Shown: in pieces, positions 18,350-28,554 of the stretch
Layout: every line of letters begins with the position of its first letter
How positions within the stretch are numbered: position 1 is the first letter of the stretch
Source: Bacteroidales bacterium
GTDB lineage: Bacteria > Bacteroidota > Bacteroidia > Bacteroidales > UBA12481
Direction of reading: 5' to 3'
Assembly (NCBI GenBank): GCA_023145515.1
Contig: JAGLDP010000017.1
Span: forward strand, 1 to 52,254
DNA: 52,254 nt
Translations under genes and position numbers: made by a program
The notes under the pieces: model-generated
What the model was told of the DNA's origin: nothing
The model's input: the letters and a program-made list of their open reading frames with translations, nothing else
Database searches by the model: none

Positions 18350-18405
18350 CCCTAAACCCTGAGCCCTGAGCCTTGAGCCTTGAGCCCTGAGCCCTGAGCC
18401 TTAAA
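18350..18405. repeat. Heptamer array (CCYTGAG family, 8 units) at the ilvE 3' end
   Basis: Eight consecutive 7-base units: CCCTAAA, CCCTGAG twice, CCTTGAG twice, CCCTGAG twice, CCTTAAA. The last unit contains the stop codon of the minus-strand aminotransferase gene. The same heptamer is arrayed at 11241-11268. Confidence 0.9.
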
Positions 18406-19417
18406 CAACCTCTACCCAAGCAAAAGGATCCTCTTCGTCACCATTCTGAATAGCCACCAGCATATTATATAGCTTCGTTGAAATTGGTCCGGGTTCTCCA
18501 TCTTTTGAAAACTCGATAGTTTCTCCTGTTACATCATGTACGATCTTTTTGATCGGAGTTATTACAGCTGCAGTTCCACAGGCTCCTGCCTCCTCAAAAC
18601 TAGAAATCTCTTCATAAGGCACTGGTCTTACCTCCACTTTCATACCCATTTTTTCTGCAATAGCCTGTAGTGCTCTATTAGTAATACTTGGCAAAATTGA
18701 ATCTGACTTAGGCGTAATGAAGGTATTATTCTTTATTCCAAAGAAGTTTGCAGGACCAGCTTCATCGATATATTTTTTCTCTTTTGCATCTAGAAAAAGA
18801 GCCGATGCATATCCCTTATCATGTCCATGTTTCAAAGCTCTAAGTGAGGCTGCATAATTCCCGCCAACTTTCAGGTGTCCTGTACCCAGTGGCGCAGCCC
18901 TGTCAAAGCCAGGCGTAACCAGGATATCTACAGGTTTAAATCCCTCTTTGAAATATGGCCCAACTGGCATCACAAATACCATGAAAAGATACTCAGTTGC
19001 AGGCTTCACTCCGATTTCTGCTCCTGAGCCAAATAATAAGGGTCGAATATACAATGAAGCTCCTGTGCCATACGGGGGCACAAAGTGCTTATTCATCTGT
19101 ACAGCTTTTACTATTGCCTGGTGAAATAAATCCTCTGGTACTTCAGCCATCATAATACCCTCGGCAGAATCATGCATCCGTTTTGCATTATCTCTCCATC
19201 TGAAAAGACGAACCTTACCATCCTGTCCCATAAAAGCTTTCATACCTTCAAAGGCCTCCTGTCCATAATGCAAAGCAGTTGCTGCAATATGAATAGGAAC
19301 ATATTCTGAAGATGAAATTTCTAATTCACCCCATTTACCATCACGGTAATAACATCTGACATTATAATCCGTTTTCTTGTATCCGAATGGTAGGTTCTTC
19401 CAATCTATATTTTCCAT
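18401..19417 (-). CDS. ilvE: Branched-chain amino acid aminotransferase
   Basis: The 338-residue fold-type IV PLP enzyme fits the eukaryotic-like branch of branched-chain aminotransferases. Visible are the start D-W-K-N-L-P-F-G-Y, the R-P-L-L-F-G segment, the PLP-lysine region G-H-L-K-V-G-G-N-Y-A-A-S, D-E-A-G-P-A-N-F-F and G-T-A-A-V-I-T-P-I. It catalyses the last step of Leu/Ile/Val synthesis or the first of their breakdown. It is divergent from rdgB. Its stop codon lies inside a heptamer array. Confidence 0.94.
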   Translation of the reverse strand: MENIDWKNLPFGYKKTDYNVRCYYRDGKWGELEISSSEYVPIHIAATALHYGQEAFEGMKAFMGQDGKVRLFRWRDNAKRMHDSAEGIMMAEVPEDLFHQAIVKAVQMNKHFVPPYGTGASLYIRPLLFGSGAEIGVKPATEYLFMVFVMPVGPYFKEGFKPVDILVTPGFDRAAPLGTGHLKVGGNYAASLRALKHGHDKGYASALFLDAKEKKYIDEAGPANFFGIKNNTFITPKSDSILPSITNRALQAIAEKMGMKVEVRPVPYEEISSFEEAGACGTAAVITPIKKIVHDVTGETIEFSKDGEPGPISTKLYNMLVAIQNGDEEDPFAWVEVV

Positions 19418-19526
19418 TTTTGTGTATTCATTTATAAATGGTACGGTCTATCAAAATTAAAAAAAAGAAGGCTAATAGCAAGAGCTGAAAAAGCAGTATC
19501 TTCAAGCCATTAACATGCATCTGCTT

Positions 19527-20114
19527 ATGAAACAAAAGCTGGTATTCGTTACCAATAACTCTCATAAACTGAGAGAAGTAAAAGAGATTCTCGATGAGAA
19601 ATTTGATATCGTTAGTCTCAATGATCTGGGCATTGATGAAGAAATTCCGGAAACAGCTGATACTCTTGAAGGAAATGCCTTGCAAAAAGCTCGCTTTGTT
19701 CATAGCCGTACACAACTTAATTGCTTCGCAGATGATACCGGACTAGAAGTTGAAGCTCTTGAAGGAGCTCCTGGTGTTTATTCTGCCAGATATGCCGGAG
19801 AAAATGCATCTTTCGATGATAATATGAATAAACTGCTTGATGCTCTGGGAGAAAATTCAAAGCGAAAAGCAAGCTTCAGAACTGCTATAGCACTGATTCT
19901 TGATGATGCAGAGTATCTCTTTGAAGGATCTGTTGAAGGCATAATTCTCAATGAGAAGCATGGTATTGATGGCTTTGGCTACGACCCTGTCTTTCAGCCC
20001 ATTGAACACAATCAAAGCTTTGCCGAAATGGAAGCATCTCTAAAGAATTCTATCTCTCATCGCGGTAGGGCCGTAAAAAAACTAGCCTTGTTTTTACTCG
20101 ATAAGAATGAATGA
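19527..20114 (+). CDS. rdgB: Non-canonical purine NTP pyrophosphatase (RdgB/HAM1)
   Basis: The protein has about 195 residues from ATG 19527 ([11 protein letters not shown]); an ATG four codons earlier is possible. Family motifs are complete: [36 protein letters not shown] and S-H-R-G-R-A. The enzyme removes dITP/XTP from the nucleotide pool. The stop overlaps the start of porZ (ATGA), indicating translational coupling. Confidence 0.95.
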   Translation: MKQKLVFVTNNSHKLREVKEILDEKFDIVSLNDLGIDEEIPETADTLEGNALQKARFVHSRTQLNCFADDTGLEVEALEGAPGVYSARYAGENASFDDNMNKLLDALGENSKRKASFRTAIALILDDAEYLFEGSVEGIILNEKHGIDGFGYDPVFQPIEHNQSFAEMEASLKNSISHRGRAVKKLALFLLDKNE

Positions 20115-22516
20115 TCATCACCAGGCAAAATAAATTGTCTGTTTTAAAGTTATATTCAAATATAAAAAGCTTTTTTGTGACAAGATTTCTTCTCATTATA
20201 GTATCTCTGATACTCTCCCTGAATGCACATTCCCAATCTGTCATCGGACAATGGAATGAACACTTACCTTTTGGTAATGCAGTTAAGGTGATAAAAGCCA
20301 AATCAATTGTTTATTGTGCTACCCAAAGTGGCTTATTTGAATATAATACCGAATCATATTTAATCAAAAAGTGGTCAAAAGTCAATGGTTTGAGCGGAGT
20401 TAGTATCAGCACAATGGAATATAGTGCCGAACACAGAACATTGATTATCGGATATTCAGATTCAAACATAGACTTGATTATCAACAGGAATGAAGTAATT
20501 AATATTCCCGATATCAAGCACAAACGAATGACAGGAAGCAAGCTGATCAATAGCATCAGTATTCATGAAGATCAGGCTTTTGTATCATGCGGATTTGGGA
20601 TTGTCATCATCAATCTGATCAAGGGAGAAATATCCACTACCTATAATATCGGGGAAAATGGTGACCCCCTCGAAGTTTATGAAACAGTGATTTTTAATTA
20701 TGATTCGATCTTTGCAGCTACAGCAAACGGAATCAGAAAAGCTTTTGTTCGGCATCCAAATCTCGAAAACTATCGTTTCTGGGAGAACGTTGCCGGTCTC
20801 CCCTATTCAACTGATTCCTACAGTCAGATTGCTACTCAAGACGGTATTCTTTTTGCAGCTCATCGCTCTGCTAATAACCAGAAGGATTCAATTTTCACCT
20901 ATAATGGCCATCACTGGACAGCTTTTCCATGGTCATACAAAGACATTCGGGAATTACATTTCAACCAAGGTAATCTGCTTACTACCAGCGAATTTCAACT
21001 CAATTTACATAGTCCGGAAGGAGAGCGGATCTGGCATTTAAATACATACGGATTTGATTATTTGAGAGCTGCTGATGCTCTAATAGATGAAAGCGGAATT
21101 TTATGGATAGCAGATGAATTATATGGACTAATTAAAACATCCGACAGGGAAGAGTTCGATCGTATTCGTCCGGATGGCCCCTGGGATCGAAAAGCTTTTG
21201 ACCTAACCCTTGCAGGAGATCAATTATGGTCAGCTAGTGGAGGTTACGATGGTGCGTGGAATAATGTTTGGAACTATTCTGGTGTATCTGCACGGATTGA
21301 TGGCATATGGAAAACATTCAATCCAAAAAGCTTACCTGAACTTGAAGGAATTCGTGATATTGTACGCGTAGTGGCCAATCCGGCAAACGCTAATCAGGTA
21401 TTTGCAGCATCCTGGGGTTCCGGATTGTTGGAATTTAATAGCGGGGAATTTGTCACCCTCCATAACGAAACAAATACCGAAGGAGCCTTAAGCAGTATTT
21501 TTCCGGGAAAACCATATATCAGGATTGGAGGGATGGCATTCGATTCACAAAACAACCTATGGGTAAGCAATAGCAGTGTACCTTCTCCTGTATCAGTGAG
21601 AAAACCAGATGGAAGCTGGAAAAGTTTTCCGTATGGAGTTTTACTGGGTGAAGCTTTTAGCGGCAGAATGGTAATTACTGCAGGAGATGTCAAATGGGTT
21701 CAGCTTCCTAAAGGATACGGCTTGTTAGCCTTTTACAATGGGAATGATCTGGATGACGAATCAGACGACAAGCAGGAGGTCGTAATTGTGAGGGCCTTGT
21801 GGCCCCAGAATAACATCAAAGTCATTAATGATATCCATTCCATGGCCGTAGATCTTGAAAACCGACTTTGGCTTGGTACCTCCAGTGGTGTAGCTGTCTT
21901 TTATTCTCCTTCGAGAGTATTTGAGGACTATCCTTCGCGCTTTTATTGTAGTCAACCCAGCGTTGACGAGGGTGATGGACTCTACCATGCACTTCTTGAG
22001 ACAGAAACTGTTACAGCCATTGCTGTTGACGGCGCCAATAGAAAATGGTTCGGAACCCGCAATTCAGGCGTATTTCTAACAAACTCAGAGGGCAATAAAT
22101 TGATCAGAAGCTTTAATGTGCTGAACTCACCATTATTATCCAATAACATATTCTCTATCGCCATTGATCATAAAACCGGGGAAGTATATTTTGGTACTGA
22201 AGGCGGAATTGTTAGCTACCGGGGAGATGCCATTAGCGATCAGCAAGCAAATGAGCAAGTCTATTCCTTCCCAAATCCTGTAAGACCAGATTATCAAGGT
22301 CCGATAACAATCCGTGGGTTGGCCGCCAATTCCATTGTCAAAGTAACAGATATAAACGGAAATCTGGTGTTTGAAACAGAGAGTCTGGGCGGACAAGCAA
22401 TTTGGCATGGAAAGGATTTACAAGGGCAACGAGTGCATAGCGGAGTTTATATGGTGTTTTCATCAACAAACACAGCAAGCCAAAAATCAGTTGCTAAAAT
22501 CCTCTTTATCAGATAA
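20111..22516 (+). CDS. porZ: PorZ-like type IX secretion protein (two beta-propellers plus CTD)
   Basis: The 801-residue exported protein has a hydrophobic signal around 25-42 ending near N-A-H-S-Q. The start [10 protein letters not shown], followed by propeller repeats with G-L-F-E-Y-N-T and L-I-I-G-Y-S, resembles PorZ. Two-component-regulator-like propeller blades follow (L-W-I-A-D, L-W-V-S-N, L-W-L-G-T, K-W-F-G-T). The end is a T9SS C-terminal domain (S-F-P-N-P-V..S-G-V-Y-M-V). PorZ is a surface component of the T9SS sortase complex that supplies anionic lipopolysaccharide to PorU. Position between rdgB and recO supports the call. Alternative: another CTD-bearing propeller protein. Confidence 0.82.
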   Translation: MIITRQNKLSVLKLYSNIKSFFVTRFLLIIVSLILSLNAHSQSVIGQWNEHLPFGNAVKVIKAKSIVYCATQSGLFEYNTESYLIKKWSKVNGLSGVSISTMEYSAEHRTLIIGYSDSNIDLIINRNEVINIPDIKHKRMTGSKLINSISIHEDQAFVSCGFGIVIINLIKGEISTTYNIGENGDPLEVYETVIFNYDSIFAATANGIRKAFVRHPNLENYRFWENVAGLPYSTDSYSQIATQDGILFAAHRSANNQKDSIFTYNGHHWTAFPWSYKDIRELHFNQGNLLTTSEFQLNLHSPEGERIWHLNTYGFDYLRAADALIDESGILWIADELYGLIKTSDREEFDRIRPDGPWDRKAFDLTLAGDQLWSASGGYDGAWNNVWNYSGVSARIDGIWKTFNPKSLPELEGIRDIVRVVANPANANQVFAASWGSGLLEFNSGEFVTLHNETNTEGALSSIFPGKPYIRIGGMAFDSQNNLWVSNSSVPSPVSVRKPDGSWKSFPYGVLLGEAFSGRMVITAGDVKWVQLPKGYGLLAFYNGNDLDDESDDKQEVVIVRALWPQNNIKVINDIHSMAVDLENRLWLGTSSGVAVFYSPSRVFEDYPSRFYCSQPSVDEGDGLYHALLETETVTAIAVDGANRKWFGTRNSGVFLTNSEGNKLIRSFNVLNSPLLSNNIFSIAIDHKTGEVYFGTEGGIVSYRGDAISDQQANEQVYSFPNPVRPDYQGPITIRGLAANSIVKVTDINGNLVFETESLGGQAIWHGKDLQGQRVHSGVYMVFSSTNTASQKSVAKILFIR

Positions 22517-22518
22517 TC

Positions 22519-23244
22519 ATGATTCAGAAAATCAGGGCTATTGTTTTGCATCACATTAAATACGGTGATACAAGCATTATTGTTCACCTGTACACTGATT
22601 TATACGGCCGACAATCAGTGATTGTAAAAGGAGCCAGAGGACAGCGAAAAAATCGAAAGATAAGTCTGTATCACCCTCTTGCTCTACTTGACATGGAGCT
22701 CTATTACAAAGAAAACAGAGATCTGCAACAAATCCGTGAAGCCCACCCTATAGTGCCACTTCAGGGAATCATGTCTGATCCTATTAAGAATTCAGTATCT
22801 CTCTTTCTTGCAGAAGTATTATATCGATGTATCCGCGAAAATGAATCCAATCCTCCTCTGTTTGACTATCTCCTCAATAGTATTCAGTTATATGACATTA
22901 TTGACGAAGGGGCTTCACTTTTTCACCTGCACTTTTTAGCAAATCTCACCCGCTTCTTGGGATTCCGGCCCAATTTGCCAAATACTGAAGGAGATTATTG
23001 GCTCAACCTTGAAACAGGCTCGTTCAGCATTACTCGTCCTATTCATAACATGCGAATGGATCCTGAACTAAGCAGGTATCTGATCCAACTGATGAAGACT
23101 CCGGGAGATCAATTAGGAGCATTAACTATTACCCGCGTAAAGCGTAATTTGCTTATCGAAAAACTACTTGATTTTTACAGTCTCCACCTTGAAGGCATGG
23201 GTGAGATCAAATCTTTCAAGGTTTTGAAGGCAGTATTTGGGTAA
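22519..23244 (+). CDS. recO: DNA repair protein RecO
   Basis: The 241-residue protein begins with an OB-fold (I-R-A-I-V-L-H-H-I-K-Y-G-D-T-S-I-I-V) followed by a helical domain, the normal RecO layout. The expected K-G-A-R-G segment is present. RecO helps load RecA on SSB-coated DNA in the RecFOR pathway. It starts two bases after the porZ stop, so the pair is co-transcribed. Confidence 0.92.
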   Translation: MIQKIRAIVLHHIKYGDTSIIVHLYTDLYGRQSVIVKGARGQRKNRKISLYHPLALLDMELYYKENRDLQQIREAHPIVPLQGIMSDPIKNSVSLFLAEVLYRCIRENESNPPLFDYLLNSIQLYDIIDEGASLFHLHFLANLTRFLGFRPNLPNTEGDYWLNLETGSFSITRPIHNMRMDPELSRYLIQLMKTPGDQLGALTITRVKRNLLIEKLLDFYSLHLEGMGEIKSFKVLKAVFG

Positions 23245-23286
23245 TCAGGAATTTCTTAACTTGCCGTACAAACCAATTCTGTGGCT

Positions 23287-25815
23287 ATGAAACTTCTGAA
23301 AACTCTTCGAATAATTGCAATCACTGCAGCCGTATGCCTTATTGCCATTATCCCTTCATTGCGTGATAATGATCAAGTTATCAAAGAAGCATATATCCCT
23401 AATGATTGGCTTCTGGCTCAACATGTATTTCCTTACGGACATCTGAACCCTGAAGCTTATGACGCTTCTCGTCAGCAAGCTATTGCAGTTCAGGAACAGT
23501 TAAAACAAATGAAATCAGGAGGAGAAGAATGGGAGTTTGCAGGTCCGATGAATGTAGGAGGAAGAATTTCTGACGTGGAAATGCATCCTGGTGATCCCAA
23601 TACCATTTACGCCTGTGCTGCATCCGGTGGGATTTATAAAAGCATTGATCAGGGTAGAGAATGGAGTCAGATTTTTGACGGATATGAAACATTGTCAATA
23701 GGAGATATGGCTGTTGCAAATACCGATAAACGAATTTTATATGTAGGAACCGGTGAGCCAAATGGAGGAAATGGCTCTATCACTTACGATGGCTACGGAG
23801 TTTATAAGTCTGTTGATGAGGGGGCCAGTTTTACTCATGTAGGACTTCAGAATGCAGGGGGCATTGGAAAAGTGGAGATTGATCCTACTAACCCCGACAA
23901 GGTATTTGTTGCATGTATGGGAAATCTCTTTTCTAACAATCCGGAACGTGGTATTTACAGAACTCTTGATGGCGGTGAAACCTGGGAAAATGTTCTATAT
24001 ATTTCAGATTCAACCGGAGGAATTGACCTGGTGATTCACCCAACTAACCCAGATATTGTATATGCAACTATGTGGGAAAGAGTACGCTATGCAACACATC
24101 GATCATATGGTGGACCTACAAGTGGATTATATCGTAGTATTGATGGTGGTGATACCTGGAATCAGCTTACCAATGGATTGCCGAGTGGAGATATTAGTCG
24201 TATTGGATTGGGAATGTGTACATCTCAGCCCAATATCATTTACGCCCACTATTCAGATAAGAACCGAAACTGGATTGATCTGTTCAAGACCACCGATGGT
24301 GGAGATACATGGGCTGCTACCAACTCAAATATACAAGGTAACTACTGGGAAGGGAAAGTGCATGTTGATCCAACAAATCCTGACATTCTTTGGTCGATGG
24401 GAGTATATATGCATTACTCTTCAGATGGGGCTCAGTCGTGGTCTAATGTAAGTAGTTCCGGCTTCTGGGTGGATCAGCACGCAGTATATGTGCATCCAAC
24501 TAACAATCAGCTTGTTATAATTGGCAATGATGGTGGTGTTTATATCTCAACAGATGGCTCCGAACGCATGACCAAGGTAATGACCCTGCCCATCACTCAG
24601 TTTTATACCTGTGAAGTAAATTACCACGATCCCGCTGATATCATGGGAGGGACTCAGGATCGGGGCACACAGCGCTCAGAAGATGGTGACCCAATGGCTT
24701 GGGAGAGTATTAATGGAGGAGATGGTTTCATTGTAAGAGTTGACCCCAGCAACCCCAAGTATATGTATGCAGCCTCTCAGCGAGGAGGATTCCGACGATC
24801 AATAAATGGAGGAGATAGGTTTACCGGAGCCAAACCAGCGAGCAGAGATCGCTACAACTGGAAAACACCTTATGTTCTCGATCCTAATGATCCCAAAACT
24901 ATTTATCTGGGTTCACACCGTGTATATAAATCAACAACAAGAGCAGCATCATGGTCGAGAATTAGTAATGACCTCACTAATGGTGATCAGCCACCCTGGA
25001 ATTACGGAACAATAACAACTCTGGCTGTTTCACCTAAAAACAGTAATATTATCTATGCAGGAACAGACGATGGTAACGTGTGGGTCAACCCCGAGGGGAG
25101 TGGTTATTCTAACTGGACAAAAATTTCAGACAATCTACCTGTACGTTGGGTGAGCTGTGTGGCGGCAGATCCATTTGAAGAAAATACCGCTTATGTAACC
25201 TTTTCAGGCATACGTTATTATGATTATCTCCCGCATGTGTTTAAAACAACAAATTTAGGTGCAAGCTGGACAGATATCTCAGGTAATCTGCCTGATTTTC
25301 CTGTTGGTAACATACAGATTGATCCTGACATTCCAGACACCTATTATATTGCAACTGATGGTGGAGTTTTCGTAAGTCGCGATGGTGGCAACTACTGGGA
25401 ATTAATGGGTCTGGGCATGCCCAATGCACCAGTTCTTGATCTGAATATACACCGACCCACCCGTACTCTGGTGGCTGCAACTTTCGGTCGCTCTATGTGG
25501 AGAATTAATCTTGCCTCTGCTACCGGATCAAATGATCATGTTTTAACAGCATCCCAATTGTTAGCTTATCCAAATCCTGCTATTGGCCAGGTAAATATTA
25601 AAATAAGTCTTAAATCTGATCAGGAAGGCCAGTTACTCATCTTCAATATTAGTGGCAAACTGGTGAAAAAGATACACGAAGGCATCTTCTTGAAAGGTGA
25701 ACAAACAATTGTTTGGGATGGAGCAGCAGCGGGTAACAATAGAGTTCCCGGCATATATATTTGCCGTTTGGTAACTAATGAAACTACTCAGGCCACCCGG
25801 GTGCAAATCCAATAA
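23287..25815 (+). CDS. T9SS-sorted BNR/sortilin-type beta-propeller protein
   Basis: The protein has about 842 residues from ATG 23287 (a GTG at 23281 is also in frame). After a signal anchor there are many BNR/Asp-box-like repeats (S-I-D-Q-G-R-E-W, S-V-D-E-G-A-S-F, T-L-D-G-G-E-T-W, S-I-D-G-G-D-T-W, T-T-D-G-G-D-T-W) interleaved with D-P-T-N-P-D segments, as in VPS10/sortilin-like and glycosidase-like propellers. The last ~85 residues (L-A-Y-P-N-P..) are a T9SS sorting domain. It is a surface or secreted protein; catalytic function cannot be assigned. It lies 42 bases after recO. Confidence 0.82.
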   Translation: MKLLKTLRIIAITAAVCLIAIIPSLRDNDQVIKEAYIPNDWLLAQHVFPYGHLNPEAYDASRQQAIAVQEQLKQMKSGGEEWEFAGPMNVGGRISDVEMHPGDPNTIYACAASGGIYKSIDQGREWSQIFDGYETLSIGDMAVANTDKRILYVGTGEPNGGNGSITYDGYGVYKSVDEGASFTHVGLQNAGGIGKVEIDPTNPDKVFVACMGNLFSNNPERGIYRTLDGGETWENVLYISDSTGGIDLVIHPTNPDIVYATMWERVRYATHRSYGGPTSGLYRSIDGGDTWNQLTNGLPSGDISRIGLGMCTSQPNIIYAHYSDKNRNWIDLFKTTDGGDTWAATNSNIQGNYWEGKVHVDPTNPDILWSMGVYMHYSSDGAQSWSNVSSSGFWVDQHAVYVHPTNNQLVIIGNDGGVYISTDGSERMTKVMTLPITQFYTCEVNYHDPADIMGGTQDRGTQRSEDGDPMAWESINGGDGFIVRVDPSNPKYMYAASQRGGFRRSINGGDRFTGAKPASRDRYNWKTPYVLDPNDPKTIYLGSHRVYKSTTRAASWSRISNDLTNGDQPPWNYGTITTLAVSPKNSNIIYAGTDDGNVWVNPEGSGYSNWTKISDNLPVRWVSCVAADPFEENTAYVTFSGIRYYDYLPHVFKTTNLGASWTDISGNLPDFPVGNIQIDPDIPDTYYIATDGGVFVSRDGGNYWELMGLGMPNAPVLDLNIHRPTRTLVAATFGRSMWRINLASATGSNDHVLTASQLLAYPNPAIGQVNIKISLKSDQEGQLLIFNISGKLVKKIHEGIFLKGEQTIVWDGAAAGNNRVPGIYICRLVTNETTQATRVQIQ

Positions 25816-25836
25816 TCCTTAAGAGGCTGTTAACGC

Positions 25837-26364
25837 CTACAAACCAACTGTAACAGTAGTATTTAACACTACTGCCAGAGTGTATTGAATGTCACTTGTA
25901 TCTGAGAAGCCTGCGAATTGCACCTCCACATCGCCAAGAGCACTCAGCATAGTTGATAAAGTATCGAATTCTTGATTATCATTGGGCAGTTCCAAGATAA
26001 CATCATTAGTAATTGAAATATTTTCAAAATCCCAGCTTACTGATTGATCATTTCCAGAAATAGTAAGAGTTGCATTTGTGAGTACAACATTTTGGTCTAA
26101 ACCCGTAACAGTTGCAGTAAGATCATTCACCACAATTCCACGAATATTATCAACATAATTAGCTAAAGCTGCATCTCCAGCCAGGTTAACAGACTTTGTA
26201 ACATCAAAAGGGGCTGGTGAAGATTTCATACCAGGATTTTCAACAACTACATCCAGATTTATTGGAAAATTGATATCAATATCCGTCTTCACATAACTCC
26301 CATAATCAACACATCCAACTATAAGGAATATAGCACCGAGTAAGAAAAAGCTTCTTTTAATCAT
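25837..26364 (-). CDS. Small lipoprotein of unknown function
   Basis: The 175-residue protein has a lipobox at L-I-V-G-C (Cys18). The mature part is Asp/Asn/Val-rich, with alternating polar and hydrophobic residues suggesting a beta-sandwich, and no Cys besides the lipidated one. I recognise no family. It converges on the BNR gene (21-base gap) and is the last gene before the tRNA-Arg island boundary. Confidence 0.7.
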   Translation of the reverse strand: MIKRSFFLLGAIFLIVGCVDYGSYVKTDIDINFPINLDVVVENPGMKSSPAPFDVTKSVNLAGDAALANYVDNIRGIVVNDLTATVTGLDQNVVLTNATLTISGNDQSVSWDFENISITNDVILELPNDNQEFDTLSTMLSALGDVEVQFAGFSDTSDIQYTLAVVLNTTVTVGL

Positions 26365-26435
26365 AACAAATACAATTTTTGGTTAATCAATTCTTGACCG
26401 GCGAAGGTAAATAAAAAAGATTTAATGTTTTTTTG

Positions 26436-26443
26436 TACTTTCG
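26436..26443 (+). promoter_or_regulatory. Candidate -7 element of tRNA-Arg
   Basis: TACTTTCG lies 11 bases before the mature tRNA start and resembles the box upstream of tRNA-Leu in this window. One mismatch to TAnnTTTG; no clear -33. Confidence 0.4.
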
Positions 26444-26454
26444 CATCCACAATT

Positions 26455-26526
26455 GGCCCCATAGTTCAAGGGATAGAACAGAAGTTTCCTAAACTTCAGA
26501 TTCAGGTTCGAGTCCTGGTGGGGCTA
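26455..26526 (+). tRNA. tRNA-Arg (anticodon CCU)
   Basis: Acceptor GGCCCCA pairs with TGGGGCT (one G-U). The anticodon stem GAAGT/ACTTC holds loop TTCCTAA, anticodon CCT. The T-arm contains GGTTCGAGTCC. Discriminator A at 26526, no encoded CCA. Its last bases form one copy of the 17-bp repeat bounding the downstream island. Confidence 0.95.
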
Positions 26527-26527
26527 C
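26511..26527 (+). repeat. Left attachment-site-like repeat
   Basis: AGTCCTGGTGGGGCTAC, the 3' T-arm/acceptor part of tRNA-Arg, is identical to 39098-39114. Confidence 0.75.
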
Positions 26528-26541
26528 TAATACAATTACCT

Positions 26542-26574
26542 AACCAGCTAATTACTAGCTGGTTTTGTTTTTTT
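26542..26574 (+). terminator. Terminator after tRNA-Arg
   Basis: AACCAGCTA (26542-26550) and TAGCTGGTT (26556-26564) form a perfect 9-bp stem with a 5-base loop, followed by TTGTTTTTTT. Confidence 0.88.
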
Positions 26575-27002
26575 GAACCCCTCAATTGCACCCCTTTTCT
26601 GTACCCCCCGAATTGTATCCCAAATTACTATTCTTCACAAAATTCCAGCTTCACCTGAAGACTGGTGATAAACCATTGATGATAAATAAGAATGGGATTA
26701 GGTGGAGGCTGGATTCGAGTTTCATAGTCAATATTTATAAATCACGTTTTCTGTAGAAACTTCATCAGCACGATATGTAAGTTTTCTCAAATTCCGCAAC
26801 GTTCATGCTTGGAAATGAACACAAATTTTTGGAAGAATGAAACCATCAAATTATTCAGATTTAAAGATCATCTCGAACTTTAAAGAACACGAGGATACAC
26901 GCATGGGAAGGAAGCTTGGTGTCTTCCAAAATTGTTCCACTTCTATGGTTAGTTCTACTCCTACACTCCATACTCTAAATTCCCAAGCCTGCTGACTAGC
27001 TG
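26575..27002. other. Left end of the island, no gene seen
   Basis: About 430 bases without a convincing gene. A C-rich start has two similar short segments (AATTGCACCCC and AATTGTATCCC). A 24-codon minus-strand frame with a hydrophobic stretch exists but is too short to support. The integrase normally found beside such a tRNA junction is absent. Confidence 0.5.
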
Positions 27003-28184
27003 TTATCTTTTACTTTTTTGAGGTTCAAGTAAAACCAGAATCAAATTGTTTGAGTTTTCTTCATCCTCAATTAACTCAACAAGTTCATCTCTAATTTTTG
27101 GTAGAATTACTTCCTTCTTCTTCAGACATTCCAAGTCGTAAAATTGACCTATTACATCAAGAGTAACCAACCCTACGTATTTTTTCAGCTCTTTATTGTA
27201 GCTATGAATAAATACAGGTTCAATGCCAAACAAATCATTTTCCATTGTTGGTGTAATAAATATTTTTGAGGTATCGCAGGTTGTTTGATGACTAAGACTA
27301 AACACTTCATCATTTTTCTTATCATAAGCAACATTGATCCGCTCTTGACCATTCATCCCTTCAACAAATAAAAAACCACCATACTCATTGACGCTGAAAA
27401 CTTTAAACGATTCCTTGTTGGATGGCACGTCAACAATATTGGTTGGGATGACCTCTCCATCAGGAGTGATTGTGTACACTGTGTCGATACTTGATTCCCA
27501 AAAGTAGAATCTTTCAGAACCCTGATTAATGGTTGCAGTAGAGGACTTATTAAGGTGATTATTGTTAGGAAGAATTTTTCTAATCATATTAACATCTAAA
27601 TCAAGAAGTACCAAGCTGTGAAATTCATCAATCTGATTATTTGGTTTTTTGCAAAGGACAAGGAAATGATCGTCTGAAATGAATCTGATGTCAGTGGCAA
27701 ATCTAGCTGGAATAATCTCACTAGTATTTTGTTCTTTTATAAATTCCCCGTTGGTGTTGTATTTGATTATCTTCTGTCGTACTCCGTCCACAATAAAAAC
27801 AAACCGATCTTTAGCGTCCATTACCACCTCGCTGGCATGATGAAATTCACCCGGTCCTTTACCTTTTCTACCAATGTGTCTAACAAACTTCCCATCCTTA
27901 GTAAATAGTATTATTCTGTCTTCAACATTATCTGACACCATAATGTATTTCTCACCAATAGAAAGGGAACTGACATTAGTTATATAAGTTTCCATCCTTG
28001 GCTCTAAAACAATAAGCTCTACATCGGTAACAACGTCACTAAGTTTGATGTTTTTATTCTGTTCCAATCCCTTGCTAATGTCAATAATTACAGGAGCTCC
28101 AATATCCGATTTATCTCCAGAGCAGCTTTGGAAAAGAAATCCTGTGATTGTAAAAGCAAGTAAAAAAAAGATAGTTCTCTGCAT
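27003..28184 (-). CDS. 6-bladed beta-propeller lipoprotein (BF3164/DUF4934-like)
   Basis: The 393-residue protein has a lipobox (F-Q-S-C, Cys21). The mature part resembles the Bacteroidota 6-bladed beta-propeller family (NHL/TolB-like): D-V-E-L-I-V-L-E-P near residue 53, then the diagnostic K-F-V-R-H-I-G-R-K-G-K-G-P-G-E-F blade. It is one of three such lipoproteins in the island. These proteins are thought to be surface or periplasmic, with unknown ligands. It is divergent from the next propeller gene. Confidence 0.8.
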   Translation of the reverse strand: MQRTIFFLLAFTITGFLFQSCSGDKSDIGAPVIIDISKGLEQNKNIKLSDVVTDVELIVLEPRMETYITNVSSLSIGEKYIMVSDNVEDRIILFTKDGKFVRHIGRKGKGPGEFHHASEVVMDAKDRFVFIVDGVRQKIIKYNTNGEFIKEQNTSEIIPARFATDIRFISDDHFLVLCKKPNNQIDEFHSLVLLDLDVNMIRKILPNNNHLNKSSTATINQGSERFYFWESSIDTVYTITPDGEVIPTNIVDVPSNKESFKVFSVNEYGGFLFVEGMNGQERINVAYDKKNDEVFSLSHQTTCDTSKIFITPTMENDLFGIEPVFIHSYNKELKKYVGLVTLDVIGQFYDLECLKKKEVILPKIRDELVELIEDEENSNNLILVLLEPQKSKR

Positions 28185-28350
28185 GATATAAAAGATTTGA
28201 TTCAGTAAGGTTTCGTTTGACTCTCTCTTTCAAATGTACTAATAAAATGGTTTTAGACCAATTTCAAGATACACATTCATTGCAGGTAATAATCAGGAAA
28301 TAAAGCAGATGGTTATAACACATTGAGACTATTAACTAATTTGTTAATCA

Positions 28351-28407
28351 AAGGTTAGTGAAAGGGAAAATCCTTATGTTGTATTCTTCAAAATTAGAAA
28401 ACGTTAA
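28351..28407 (+). pseudogene. 3' remnant of a lost propeller-lipoprotein gene
   Basis: The frame reads K-V-S-E-R-E-N-P-Y-V-V-F-F-K-I-R-K-R-stop. It is nearly identical to the C-terminus of the intact protein encoded at 28555-29694 (K-V-S-E-N-D-N-P-Y-V-V-L-F-K-I-R-K-R-stop). DNA similarity continues past the stop to about 28430 (copy at 29638-29716). A tandem duplicate has been deleted except for its tail. The rest of 28185-28554 shows no gene. Confidence 0.75.
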
Positions 28408-28554
28408 TAAATAGAAAAATGAACCTTAATTTTGGATTTTTGAATGAAGTAATAATAACCTTAACTTTATGAGAAATCGAGTACAATACAATTCAACTTT
28501 AAACACCATCTCTTCACATCAGACTCAAGACCTAAACATAAATGTTATATAGAT

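Noticed and set aside
26575-27002. Integrase gene next to tRNA-Arg
   Set aside because: No frame of useful length and no tyrosine recombinase motif in this stretch on either strand.
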